DNA of 47,113 nt from an uncultured Thomasclavelia sp. Its GTDB lineage: Bacteria > Bacillota_I > Bacilli_A > Erysipelotrichales > Coprobacillaceae. The translations under genes and the position numbers were made by a program. The stretch lies in assembly GCF_944324745.1 (NCBI RefSeq), contig NZ_CALUXO010000011.1:1-47113 (forward strand), given 5' to 3'. Position 1 is the first letter of the stretch; each line of letters starts with the position of its first letter. This document shows positions 1 to 8,299 of the stretch, one piece after another. Below the pieces are notes generated by a model, which saw only the letters and a program-made list of their open reading frames with translations, did not search any database and was not told where the DNA came from.

Positions 1-101
1 TTTATTTCATCCCCTTCTCTATTTGACACCTATATTCTAACAATAAAGCGGTTACATTCCATCTGTCGATTGTCATAAGATCATACTTACATTTTTCACT
101 G

Positions 102-127
102 TTTTTTATGACATTTGTCATAAAAAA
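102..127. promoter_or_regulatory. Perfect palindrome (12-bp arms, TT centre) next to operon terminator
   Basis: The arms TTTTTTATGACA and TGTCATAAAAAA flank a central TT. The element shares its A/T tract with the terminator hairpin at 127-154. It could be a second terminator, acting on either strand, or an operator with a TGACA-N2-TGTCA core. No gene start is visible between it and the window edge, so its role is open. Confidence 0.5.
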
Positions 128-154
128 AGTTTGACTCCATATTAAGCCAAACTT
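127..154 (-). terminator. Intrinsic terminator of the binding-protein/two-component operon
   Basis: On the minus strand AAGTTTGGCT pairs with AGTCAAACTT (one G-U pair) around an 8-nt loop, followed by seven T residues. It lies 23 bases after the stop of the family 1 solute-binding protein and closes the four-gene operon. Confidence 0.75.
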
Positions 155-177
155 AAAAATATTTATTAAAGATAATA

Positions 178-1470
178 CTACTCTTCTAAGTATTTATTTA
201 TTTCCTTTTGTAAATCCATCAAACTAAGATCAATATCTTCATTATCACGAATAATATTTTGGATTTCTGTATCCATTAAATTTAAAGCCGATGTATATTT
301 TTTAAATCTGTCTTGACCAACAGTATTTTCCATGACTTCATTTAGTAAACTTAAATCAACTTTAGTATCTCCTAAAATTTCTTCATTTAATAACGCCAAA
401 GTCTCTGATGAACTCATAACCGATTTTAAGGAAGAAATCCCTTGAGAATATTGAAATAAATTCTGCTGGGTTTCTTGGTCATATGTCAGCATTTTTAAAA
501 ACTCCCATGCTGTTTGGCTATATGAAGTCCGAGAAGATATTCCCATCAGTAAAGAAGACACTTCACTTTGACTGCTGGTAGCAACTCCTGGCATCTTAAC
601 ACAATCCCATTCAAACTGTGAATATTTTTTTACTCGCCATGGATAAGGTTTATATGTTCGATATTGTGAAAAAGGCATTGGAGAAAAAGCCACTTTACCT
701 TCATCGAACTCAATTGAAGTAACAGTATGCCCTTGATTTAATTCATTCAATTTAGTAATGAAAGTAATAGCATTTTTAACTGACTCCTGATTAAGATAAC
801 ATTCAGTTCCATCACTATTAAATAATTCAACATTGTGACTATAAATAGAATCCAACCAATCAAAATCATAACATCCATATTGATCAATTTGACCATCACC
901 ATCAGTATCTTTAGTTACTTGTTTACAAATTTGATAAAAATCATCTAATGTCCAGCTATTATCGGGAAGAGCAATATTTTCGTTTCCTAACAAAGTTTTA
1001 TTTACAAACATCAAAGTGGGATTACTTTCATATGGCAAAGCATACTGATTTCCTTGATACTTTCCTGCTTCTAAAGCACTTTTATAAAAATCGTCACTAT
1101 TGAAAGTATGATCATTATCAATAAATTCTGATAGATCCTGTAATGCTCCTAAAGAACTTAAAGTATTAAAGTCTTCACTCAATACCATAAATACATCCGG
1201 TTCCTTGCCCTGCAAATAGAGACTAGATAACCAATTAGAATAATCATCTTTTAAAATTCCACTTACATACTCGATTTCCACTAGTGGATTTTTAGCCTCA
1301 AATGTTTCAATCGCCTGATCAATCACCTTATAACTATCACCACTAGGAACATCCCAATTACTTCCAGCAAAAATTCCAATATTTAATACAATTTTATGTG
1401 GAAAACACAATAGCAACAATAAACAAATAGTCCCAAAACTTAAAATAACTACTACTAATTTTTTAATCAT
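178..1470 (-). CDS. Family 1 extracellular solute-binding protein (carbohydrate type)
   Basis: A substrate-binding protein of the ABC sugar-transporter type, about 430 aa, anchored on the outer face of the membrane. The N-terminus is a hydrophobic segment (about residues 4-22) after MIKK. A Cys in it (LLLLLC) gives only a poor lipobox, so an uncleaved anchor is as likely as a lipoprotein. The DTDGDGQID stretch is the Ca-binding-like turn common in this family, and VFMVLSED and NKTLL fit the fold. The ATG at 1470 is preferred over the in-frame GTG at 1473; an AGGA lies upstream. It overlaps the response regulator gene by 8 bases and is last in its operon. No permease or ATPase gene is adjacent, so it probably serves signalling or a distant transporter. 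The family is clear; the ligand is unknown. Confidence 0.85.
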   Translation of the reverse strand: MIKKLVVVILSFGTICLLLLLCFPHKIVLNIGIFAGSNWDVPSGDSYKVIDQAIETFEAKNPLVEIEYVSGILKDDYSNWLSSLYLQGKEPDVFMVLSEDFNTLSSLGALQDLSEFIDNDHTFNSDDFYKSALEAGKYQGNQYALPYESNPTLMFVNKTLLGNENIALPDNSWTLDDFYQICKQVTKDTDGDGQIDQYGCYDFDWLDSIYSHNVELFNSDGTECYLNQESVKNAITFITKLNELNQGHTVTSIEFDEGKVAFSPMPFSQYRTYKPYPWRVKKYSQFEWDCVKMPGVATSSQSEVSSLLMGISSRTSYSQTAWEFLKMLTYDQETQQNLFQYSQGISSLKSVMSSSETLALLNEEILGDTKVDLSLLNEVMENTVGQDRFKKYTSALNLMDTEIQNIIRDNEDIDLSLMDLQKEINKYLEE

Positions 1471-2137
1471 CACTAAAATCCTTTGTTGTCTGACCCGTTT
1501 GAACAGCCCAAATAGCTAACTGAGTTCGATCACGAAGGTTTAGTTTCGATAAAATTGAACTTAAATAATTTCGAATGGTTCCTTCTGATAAATAAAGTTT
1601 TTGTGCTATTTCACGATTTGATAAACCAAATGCCACTTGTTGGATAACACGCCATTCTGGTTTACTTATATCATTAACTGCATCTTCAGAAACTTGAATT
1701 GAATAATTGTTTTGAGACATTTTTGAAAACATACTAAATACTTTAGTAGCAATATCAGGATTAATCATGCCACCACCACTGTTAACAGTCAATACCGCCT
1801 GATATAACTCATCCATGCTGACTCCTTTTAACAAATAACCACTAGCTCCATATTTTAAAGCACTAAAGACAAAATCATCATCATCAAAAGTAGTTAAAAT
1901 AATAATTTTAGTATTAGGATATTGCTCCTTTACCAGTTTAGTACAATGCACCCCGTCCATTCCTGGCATCCGAATATCCATTAAAATAACATCTATCGCT
2001 TCCTGGTTTAAAATCTGTAAAACTTCAAAACCATCTGCTGCCGTAGCAACAACTTTAATATCATCATGCGTACCTAAAACAATTTTTAATGATTCTCTGA
2101 TTAACTCCTGATCATCAGCTATTACAATTTTAATCAT
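1463..2137 (-). CDS. NarL/LuxR-family response regulator
   Basis: Cytoplasmic DNA-binding response regulator of 224 aa, partner of the kinase encoded just upstream. The receiver domain (1-120) has the acidic pair Asp8/Asp9, phospho-acceptor Asp54 in LMDIRMPGMDG, Thr82 and Lys104. A LuxR-type helix-turn-helix follows at about 158-205, with GLSNREIAQKLYLSEGTIRN as the core. Its ATG lies inside the end of the kinase gene (8-base overlap), preceded by GGGGCGAG, so the two are translationally coupled. Members of this class act on promoters of stress, transport or metabolism genes; the target here is not visible. Confidence 0.92.
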   Translation of the reverse strand: MIKIVIADDQELIRESLKIVLGTHDDIKVVATAADGFEVLQILNQEAIDVILMDIRMPGMDGVHCTKLVKEQYPNTKIIILTTFDDDDFVFSALKYGASGYLLKGVSMDELYQAVLTVNSGGGMINPDIATKVFSMFSKMSQNNYSIQVSEDAVNDISKPEWRVIQQVAFGLSNREIAQKLYLSEGTIRNYLSSILSKLNLRDRTQLAIWAVQTGQTTKDFSDD

Positions 2138-3443
2138 TACACTCGCCCCTTTGCATCGGTATTTTCACAACTGTTAAAAATCCATTGGTTCCATCAAAAT
2201 GAACCTGACCATTAATCATGGCCACCCGCTCTTGCATCTGTTTTAAGCCAAAACCATAATTAATTTCTTTACAGCCAATACCGTTATCCTGAATTTTTAA
2301 AATAACAGACTCCTTTTCTTTATATAAAGCTATATCTATGATACTAGCTCCTCCATGACGCAAACCATTAGTAATACTCTCTTGAATAATTCTAAAAAAG
2401 ATATCTTCTTTGGTATTTTCAAAATCCACATTATCTAAACGATAATCCAAATTTATTTTCAAATCACTAACACCAGAAAACTCTGAAATCATCTTTTCAA
2501 TTGCCCCTTTAAAACCATGTTCCTCTAAAGCACCTGGTCTTAGTTTATTTAAAGAATTTCGAACATCACCGATTCCCTGACGAACAACTTTAGAAATAAT
2601 CTCAAGTTGATTTTTAGTTGCCTGAGGATTATTTTCAACCATAGCAATACAGGCATCTATTCCAGCTGCAATTCCTGTCAAAGCATGACCAAGCGTGTCA
2701 TGAATTTCACGAGCTAAACGTTTACGTTCATTGCTCTCACCAATTTTTTCTGTAATAGCAGCATAATCTTTTAATTCCTGATTTACCCGAGAAACCATGC
2801 TCAACTCCTCAGTTATATTCTTGTTTTCCTGAATTTCATCAGCAATATAAATGATAATAAAAGCTATAAATAAAATTATATTTACTGTCTCTAAACTGCG
2901 TTTTATAATCATCAACAAGCCATTGATTTGAAAACCATAAACTTCAAAATATGCATTGATATTAGTAATTGGTACTAACGCTGAAAAAACATCATAACTA
3001 GATACCAGATAGATAAAAATTAATGCAATGACAAACCATTTTGAATAACGCTCATCTTTTAAATGATAAATAAAGTCACAAAAAACCAAAAATAAAATTC
3101 CATTATATCCCATGTATAATAAATATATCAAACCTAAACAAATTACTACTTCAATAACACTAGATAAAATATTTAATTTCTTATCATTCTTAATAAAATC
3201 TACACCACGATTATACATAATAAAAACAAGAACCAAAAACAATAATAATGACCCAAAAAAAGTATACAATGGATGATGAGGAATATGGGAAATCTGATTT
3301 AAAAAATCACGAGATAACTGTTCACTTACAATATATTTAGTAGAAAATAACAATACGCTACTTAAAAAAGTAATAATAATCAAATTTAAAATTGTCATCA
3401 GCGTTCTAATAAAGGAAAGTGACTTAAAATATGAATATTTCAT
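2130..3443 (-). CDS. Membrane sensor histidine kinase, HisKA_3 (NarX/DesK/LiaS) class
   Basis: Sensor kinase of 437 aa. About six hydrophobic segments (roughly 10-35, 60-78, 93-112, 114-127, 136-152, 180-202) form a membrane sensor with only short outside loops. They are followed by a linker helix and a HisKA_3 domain with the phospho-acceptor His248 in RLAREIHDTLGHAL. The HATPase domain has an N-box at Asn359 (ESITNGLRHGG) and a G-box DNGIGCKEINYGFGL. The ATG at 3443 overlaps the upstream stop as TAATG and is preceded by GGGGTGG; the longer GTG start at 3452 is less likely. With almost no extracellular domain of its own, the kinase may read the two binding proteins encoded either side; that is inference. 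Confidence 0.9.
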   Translation of the reverse strand: MKYSYFKSLSFIRTLMTILNLIIITFLSSVLLFSTKYIVSEQLSRDFLNQISHIPHHPLYTFFGSLLLFLVLVFIMYNRGVDFIKNDKKLNILSSVIEVVICLGLIYLLYMGYNGILFLVFCDFIYHLKDERYSKWFVIALIFIYLVSSYDVFSALVPITNINAYFEVYGFQINGLLMIIKRSLETVNIILFIAFIIIYIADEIQENKNITEELSMVSRVNQELKDYAAITEKIGESNERKRLAREIHDTLGHALTGIAAGIDACIAMVENNPQATKNQLEIISKVVRQGIGDVRNSLNKLRPGALEEHGFKGAIEKMISEFSGVSDLKINLDYRLDNVDFENTKEDIFFRIIQESITNGLRHGGASIIDIALYKEKESVILKIQDNGIGCKEINYGFGLKQMQERVAMINGQVHFDGTNGFLTVVKIPMQRGECND

Positions 3444-4399
3444 TATTGCCACCCCGTTTCATCATATTGACTAATATTATTTTTATTTATTAATGTTACC
3501 GGAATAACAACTTCGGCTTCAATCTTTGAGCCTGATAAATATTGATACATTTTTTCACTGGCAATTTGCCCAATGGAAATTGGTGATTGAGCAACAGTAC
3601 CAGCTACCATAGTACTTTGATTTATTAAAGATTTGACATCAGGGGTTCCATCTACGCCATAGACAATTACATTCTCACGACCTTTTGATTCCAATGCTGC
3701 CAATGCTCCTAACGCACTAGGATCATTAAGGGCCATCACTACATCAACATCTGTATTTTTATCAAGAATATCTTGCATTAAAGGCATAGCCAATTCTAGT
3801 TGTCCTTCACATTCTCCTTCGTCAATAACTTGATATTGCGGATAGCTGGCAATAGTATCTAAAAAACCATCAATACGATCCTTAGCCGATTTTACAGCCG
3901 TATGTTTAAGCAAAACAATCTTAGCACTAGCCATTCTAGTCATCATATCACGAGCACATTGAACACCAGCATCATAATTATCGGATACAATTGTACAATT
4001 GACTAATTCTGGATCATCAACTGGCGCATCAATTATTATAACAGGAATATTAGCTTCTTTAGCTGCTTTTAATGCTGGTCGAATCTTGGTTGAATCAATC
4101 GGATTAATAAAAATACCAGAAACTTGCATATCAATCAGATAATAAATTTGATCAATCTGCTTTTCAACATCGAGGGCTGGATCTAAAGTAATTAATTGAT
4201 CACCATTAGACTCAATTGTTTTCAACAATTCATTATTGATTACTTCATAAAAAGGATTATTCATTGTCATATAAGTGACTCCAAACATTCGATAACTACG
4301 ATTATTATTATAGCTATAATTATAATAAACGATGCTAACTGCAATTATCAAAGTAATAGAAACGATTGAAATTATTATCTTCTGGTTGTATTTTTTCAT
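3443..4399 (-). CDS. RbsB/LacI-type periplasmic sugar-binding protein, membrane-anchored
   Basis: Substrate-binding protein of the Peripla_BP_4 (ribose/galactose-binding) type, about 318 aa. A single N-terminal hydrophobic segment after MKKYNQK lacks a lipobox Cys, so it is probably an uncleaved signal anchor. Family features include NPFYEVINNELLKTIE, the IDQIYYLIDMQVSGIFINP segment, VDDPELVNCTIVSDNYDAG and NDPSALGALAALE. The ATG at 4399, with GGGTGA 4-5 bases upstream, is preferred to the GTG at 4411. It is first in the operon, overlaps the kinase gene as TAATG, and has a promoter at 4428-4456. No ABC permease accompanies it, unlike a normal rbs cluster, which points to ligand sensing. Confidence 0.88.
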   Translation of the reverse strand: MKKYNQKIIISIVSITLIIAVSIVYYNYSYNNNRSYRMFGVTYMTMNNPFYEVINNELLKTIESNGDQLITLDPALDVEKQIDQIYYLIDMQVSGIFINPIDSTKIRPALKAAKEANIPVIIIDAPVDDPELVNCTIVSDNYDAGVQCARDMMTRMASAKIVLLKHTAVKSAKDRIDGFLDTIASYPQYQVIDEGECEGQLELAMPLMQDILDKNTDVDVVMALNDPSALGALAALESKGRENVIVYGVDGTPDVKSLINQSTMVAGTVAQSPISIGQIASEKMYQYLSGSKIEAEVVIPVTLINKNNISQYDETGWQ

Positions 4400-4427
4400 A
4401 TTTTCACCCACTTAATCACATTTTATC

Positions 4428-4456
4428 ATGATAGTACACTAGAATCAAAGTGACAA
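4428..4456 (-). promoter_or_regulatory. Sigma-A-type promoter for the binding-protein/two-component operon
   Basis: On the minus strand TTGTCA (4456-4451) and TATCAT (4433-4428) are separated by exactly 17 bases, about 30 bases upstream of the first start codon. Confidence 0.55.
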
Positions 4457-4472
4457 AAGTAATATTTAAAAT

Positions 4473-4503
4473 AAAAGCATGAAATTATCAACCTCATGCT
4501 TTT
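4473..4503 (-). terminator. Intrinsic terminator after the metallophosphoesterase gene
   Basis: AAAAGCATGA pairs with TCATGCTTTT around an 11-base loop, immediately after the stop codon (4505-4507). On the minus strand it is followed by ATTTTAAATATT. Confidence 0.75.
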
Positions 4504-4504
4504 A

Positions 4505-5587
4505 TCAAGTCTTATCTATTTCTACAACCACATACTCACTACGAGCTCCAGTTTTAATTGGATAACGCCAACCGCCAATACCACTGGTTGTTATTGCCGT
4601 AAAGTTACCGATATCCCGACGTCCATAAACTAAAGTATCCGAAATCAAAGTTTGAAAAAAACGCATTGGGAATAGCTGACCACCATGCGTATGTCCTGAT
4701 AATTGTAAGTCAATTCCTAAACTGGCATTTTCATTTAAATCTAGTGGCTGATGATCTAATAGCAAGGTATAATTATCTTTTTTATCAGCTGGTATTTGTG
4801 CTAACAATTCAGCCGTTGTAGCTCGGTCACTGGTTCCATAAAAACTAGCATCACTACGACCAATAATATTAATCTCATCTAAAACCACTGCTTCATCATC
4901 CAATACCACGATTCCATCACTTTCTAAAATATTTTCTATTTGTTGCGGTGTAAAAATCGTTCCTGGATAATCAGCCTGTTCATGATTTCCATAAACAAAA
5001 TAAATTCCTAATCGATTATTAATTTGGCTTAAAATTTTACTGGCACCAATCATTTCATCATATGTAGTATTTTCATCAAAAATATCCCCAGTCAAAACTA
5101 CTAAATCAGGATTTTCAGCACTTATTTGTTGGCAATGCTGTTTTAATTCTGATACATTCATTGACGTTCCCATGTGTAAATCGACAATCTCCACGATTTT
5201 AAAATCATCTAGCTTATCACTAGTCAGCTGATAATCTGTTGCCACGACATGTTTAATATTATAATAACCATAACCTAGAAACATTGCGGTAATCAATATT
5301 CCTAAAATGCCACTTGTAAACAAAAAGCGATATGCCAAAAAACGTTTAAAACCTAAATTCATCACTTCTAACACTAACATAATTACCAAAAAGTGATAAT
5401 AAATCGTACCATACAGATCAATAATATTAATAGCTGGAAAAGAAATAATCGTTACAAGTAAGCCAATGGTAAAAATAATAATAAAGTTAGTATGCACGTT
5501 TAATATTTTTCTTAAAAAACGATTAATAAAAAAAGTAAAATAAATAATTCCTGGTATTACAGCAATTAGACCTAAATATCGAAACAT
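4505..5587 (-). CDS. Membrane-anchored metallophosphoesterase (calcineurin-like, YkuE type)
   Basis: Predicted phosphohydrolase with a dinuclear metal site, 360 aa. Four hydrophobic segments fill residues 1-110, followed by the catalytic domain. Its motifs are DLH (136-138), GDIFD (167-171), GNHE (200-203), a lone His279 (LLDHQP) and GHTHGGQ (298-304), i.e. the complete ligand set. YkuE/YaeI-type relatives act on phospholipids or nucleotide-type substrates at the membrane; the substrate here is unknown. The ATG at 5587 is preceded by GGAGGTTAT. The gene follows the TetR regulator by 12 bases and shares its transcript. Confidence 0.9.
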   Translation of the reverse strand: MFRYLGLIAVIPGIIYFTFFINRFLRKILNVHTNFIIIFTIGLLVTIISFPAINIIDLYGTIYYHFLVIMLVLEVMNLGFKRFLAYRFLFTSGILGILITAMFLGYGYYNIKHVVATDYQLTSDKLDDFKIVEIVDLHMGTSMNVSELKQHCQQISAENPDLVVLTGDIFDENTTYDEMIGASKILSQINNRLGIYFVYGNHEQADYPGTIFTPQQIENILESDGIVVLDDEAVVLDEINIIGRSDASFYGTSDRATTAELLAQIPADKKDNYTLLLDHQPLDLNENASLGIDLQLSGHTHGGQLFPMRFFQTLISDTLVYGRRDIGNFTAITTSGIGGWRYPIKTGARSEYVVVEIDKT

Positions 5588-5599
5588 ATAACCTCCACA

Positions 5600-6154
5600 T
5601 TAATGAGTTAAAAATAAAAAGTACTTTAATGTTAACTCCAATGAATCTTCGATCCACTGTTCAATATCATTATTATCTTTAATCAAAAAATTAAAAATTC
5701 GCCCTCGACAAAAATCTAAGATATCCCATGTATAATTTTTTGCCAATTCTTCATCATTGACGATACGTAAAATTTCATTATACAAAACAACAAAAACATC
5801 CCGTTTTTCATCAAAATAATAATCATCATGATAATTAAGATGACAGCTATATAAAGTTCGATACACTGGTAATGGTTCCAAATTAACCATATTATAATAA
5901 GTATCAAGAATTAATTTAATATTATCAAGAGGTTCTTGTTCTAATTTTAAACTATGAAACTGTTCGTCCAATTGATGATAAACATATAAAAGGGCTTCTT
6001 CTTTACTAGAAAAATAAATATAAAATGTTCCTATGGCTATTTGCGCTTTTTGACAGATTTCTCGAATAGATACTTTATCTAATGATTTTTCTTTGACTAG
6101 ATCTTCTATTGCCTGAATAATTTTTGTTTGTGTTTGTTTCCCAATGTCCTTCAT
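5600..6154 (-). CDS. TetR/AcrR-family regulator
   Basis: Transcription regulator of 184 aa. The N-terminal helix-turn-helix, about residues 10-55, reads SIREICQKAQIAIGTFYIYF followed by SSKEEAL, which is diagnostic of TetR. The C-terminal ligand-binding half is all-helical and not assignable. I start it at 6154, where GGAGGTAAGC precedes the ATG; the frame stays open to 6325 but that extension runs across the divergent promoter and lacks family character. It is divergent from the flavin oxidoreductase and probably represses it and its own operon through the palindrome at 6230-6243. The downstream metallophosphoesterase is in the same transcript. Confidence 0.9.
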   Translation of the reverse strand: MKDIGKQTQTKIIQAIEDLVKEKSLDKVSIREICQKAQIAIGTFYIYFSSKEEALLYVYHQLDEQFHSLKLEQEPLDNIKLILDTYYNMVNLEPLPVYRTLYSCHLNYHDDYYFDEKRDVFVVLYNEILRIVNDEELAKNYTWDILDFCRGRIFNFLIKDNNDIEQWIEDSLELTLKYFLFLTH

Positions 6155-6196
6155 GCTTACCTCCAATAAATTTAGCTTCATTTTACATTGATATGC

Positions 6197-6225
6197 TTGA
6201 AAAGACAAGTTGCAAGTGCTATCAT
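6197..6225 (+). promoter_or_regulatory. Promoter of the flavin oxidoreductase gene
   Basis: TTGAAA (6197-6202) and TATCAT (6220-6225) are separated by 17 bases. The predicted start of transcription falls in the palindrome at 6230-6243. The gene's ribosome-binding site AAGGAGG follows. Confidence 0.6.
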
Positions 6226-6229
6226 AAAA

Positions 6230-6243
6230 ATGAACAAGTTCAT
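6230..6243. promoter_or_regulatory. Palindromic operator, probable TetR site
   Basis: ATGAAC-AA-GTTCAT is a perfect inverted repeat in the 106-base divergent gap, just downstream of the -10 hexamer of the rightward promoter. Binding here would block initiation. Assignment to the adjacent TetR protein is by position only. Confidence 0.5.
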
Positions 6244-6260
6244 GTTTAAGGAGGAATATT

Positions 6261-8249
6261 ATGAAGGAAAAATTTAAACCGTTATTCAAACCATTTAAAA
6301 TTGCGGATGTGGAAATCAAAAACAAATTTTTTATGGCTCCTATGGCAACAATCGTTATGACTGACGAGAATCAATGTTATACTCCCCAAAGTGTTGAGTA
6401 TTATGTCCAAAGAGCCAAAGGTGGAGTTGGTTTAATTATCACTGGTGCTAACTGGGTTGATAATGAAGTCGAACCACATGCTCCTTCATCATTCCCTTGT
6501 CCAAACAAAGTTCCAAACTTATATACTAAAATGGCAAGAGAAATGACTGATCGCGTTCATGCTTATGATACAAAAATTTTTTTACAATTAACAGCTGGTT
6601 TAGGAAGAAGTGCCTTACCAAACTTTGTAGCACCAGAAAATTTTGTTGCTCCAAGCAAGACAACAAATCGCTGGTTGCCAAATGTTGAATGTCGTGAATT
6701 AAAAACTGAAGAAATTGAAAAAATCGTTAAAGACTTTGGTAGTGCGGCATTAATTGCTAAAGAAGCTGGTTTTGATGGTGTGGAAATTCATGCTGTCCAT
6801 GAAGGTTATTTACTAGATTGTTTTACAATGAGCCTATTTAATCAAAGAACTGATAAATATGGTGGTGATTTAAAAGGACGTTTAACTTTTGCAATTGAAA
6901 TCGTACAGGAAATTAAGAAAAAATGTGGTCAAAATTTCCCTGTTGTATTACGTTTTTCAATTAAAAGCTATATTAAAGCATTGCGCCAAGGTGGTCTACC
7001 TGGTGAAAAATTTGAAGAATTAGGTCGTGATGTTGATGAAGCAATTGAAGCTGTAAAAATCTTGCAAGAAGCTGGATACGATGCTTTTGATGCTGATGCT
7101 GGTACTTATGATTCATGGTATTGGGCTCATCCACCGATGTATTTTAAAAAAGGTATGTATTTGCCTTTAGCTAAACAAATTCAAGATGCAGCTAAAGTTC
7201 CAGTAATGGTTGCTGGAAGAATGGATGATCCAGATATGGCTGTTCAAGCCTTAAATGACGGTACTATTGATGCTGTTGGTTTAGGACGACCATTATTGAC
7301 TGATCCTGATTATGTTAATAAACTTAAAAACGCACACGAAGTTGACATTCGCCCTTGTCTTGGATGTCATGATGGATGCTTTGGTCGGTTATTACAACAT
7401 GGTTTAGGAAGTTGTGCTGTCAATCCTGAATGTGGTCGTGAATCTTTAGTTGGTATTAAACCAGCCGAAACCAAGAAAAAAGTTGTTGTTATCGGTGGTG
7501 GTCCTGCTGGTATGGAAGCCGCTCGTGTTAGTGCCTTACGTGGTCATGATGTAACTTTATTTGAAAGTAAAAACAGTTTAGGTGGGGCTTTAACTATTGC
7601 CGGTGTTCCTGACTTTAAAGAAGATGACCGTGCTCTAGTAGCCTGGTATACAAATCAATTAAACGAATTAAAAGTTGATGTTCATTTAAATACTAAAGCT
7701 ACTAAAGAAATGATTGATGAATTAAAACCTGATGCTGTTTTTGTTAGTGAAGGTTCTAATCCAGTTATTCCTAAAATACCAGGAGTTGAAAATGCTGTCT
7801 TAGCTCAAGATGTTTTATTAGGAAATGTTCCTGCTAAAGATAACATTGTCGTCATTGGTGGCGGTTTAGTTGGTTGCGAATTATCATTGCATCTTGCAAA
7901 ACTTGGTAAACATGTAACTATTGTTGAAGCCTTATCAGATATTTTGAAATCAGGAGCTCCATTACCTCCAATGAATGAATTTATGCTTCGTGATTTATTA
8001 GCATTTAATGATGTTAATATTAAAGCTGATGCTAAAGTTACAGAAATTAAAACTGATGGTGTTGCTTTAGGTGATGAAACAATTGCTTGTGATCAAATCG
8101 TATTAGCTATTGGTTATCGCTCTAATCACACATTATTTAATCAAATCAAATATGATTATCCTGAAGTTTATAATGTTGGTGATAGTCGTGAAGTTCGTAA
8201 TATTCGTGGTGCTATCTGGGATAGTTATGAAATCGCTAGAAATTTATAA
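6261..8249 (+). CDS. NADH:flavin oxidoreductase/enoate reductase (FadH/BaiCD architecture)
   Basis: Old-yellow-enzyme-type reductase of 662 aa with the full multidomain layout of 2,4-dienoyl-CoA reductase: FMN TIM barrel (1-350), [4Fe-4S] cluster and FAD/NAD(P)H module. The barrel carries EIHAVHEGYLLDCF (175-188) and NQRTDKYGG (194-202). Cluster cysteines are Cys366, Cys369, Cys373 and Cys385. FAD- and NAD-binding GxGxxG-type loops are IGGGPAG (411-417) and IGGGLVG (532-538). Such enzymes reduce activated C=C bonds; gut relatives act on bile-acid 4-en-3-one intermediates, steroids, cinnamates or fatty enoates. The substrate cannot be told here. It is monocistronic, with its own promoter, operator and terminator. 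Confidence 0.9.
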   Translation: MKEKFKPLFKPFKIADVEIKNKFFMAPMATIVMTDENQCYTPQSVEYYVQRAKGGVGLIITGANWVDNEVEPHAPSSFPCPNKVPNLYTKMAREMTDRVHAYDTKIFLQLTAGLGRSALPNFVAPENFVAPSKTTNRWLPNVECRELKTEEIEKIVKDFGSAALIAKEAGFDGVEIHAVHEGYLLDCFTMSLFNQRTDKYGGDLKGRLTFAIEIVQEIKKKCGQNFPVVLRFSIKSYIKALRQGGLPGEKFEELGRDVDEAIEAVKILQEAGYDAFDADAGTYDSWYWAHPPMYFKKGMYLPLAKQIQDAAKVPVMVAGRMDDPDMAVQALNDGTIDAVGLGRPLLTDPDYVNKLKNAHEVDIRPCLGCHDGCFGRLLQHGLGSCAVNPECGRESLVGIKPAETKKKVVVIGGGPAGMEAARVSALRGHDVTLFESKNSLGGALTIAGVPDFKEDDRALVAWYTNQLNELKVDVHLNTKATKEMIDELKPDAVFVSEGSNPVIPKIPGVENAVLAQDVLLGNVPAKDNIVVIGGGLVGCELSLHLAKLGKHVTIVEALSDILKSGAPLPPMNEFMLRDLLAFNDVNIKADAKVTEIKTDGVALGDETIACDQIVLAIGYRSNHTLFNQIKYDYPEVYNVGDSREVRNIRGAIWDSYEIARNL

Positions 8250-8264
8250 ATTCTAAATTTAAAG

Positions 8265-8296
8265 AAACCTCTAAAGTAAATTAGCTTTAGAGGTTT
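8265..8296. terminator. Bidirectional terminator between convergent genes
   Basis: AAACCTCTAAAG pairs with CTTTAGAGGTTT around 8 bases. T-rich tracts on both strands let it serve the flavin oxidoreductase (+) and the XRE regulator (-), whose stop is at 8300. Confidence 0.8.
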
Positions 8297-8299
8297 TTA

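Noticed and set aside
6155-6325. N-terminal extension of the TetR protein to 6325
   Set aside because: The extension crosses the divergent promoter, operator and start of the flavin oxidoreductase; ATG 6154 has the ribosome-binding site and fits family length.
6261-8249. Naming the reductase BaiCD, BaiH or bilirubin reductase BilR
   Set aside because: No bai neighbours are present, the HGDR signature I associate with BilR is absent, and motif-level similarity is shared by many OYE enzymes.
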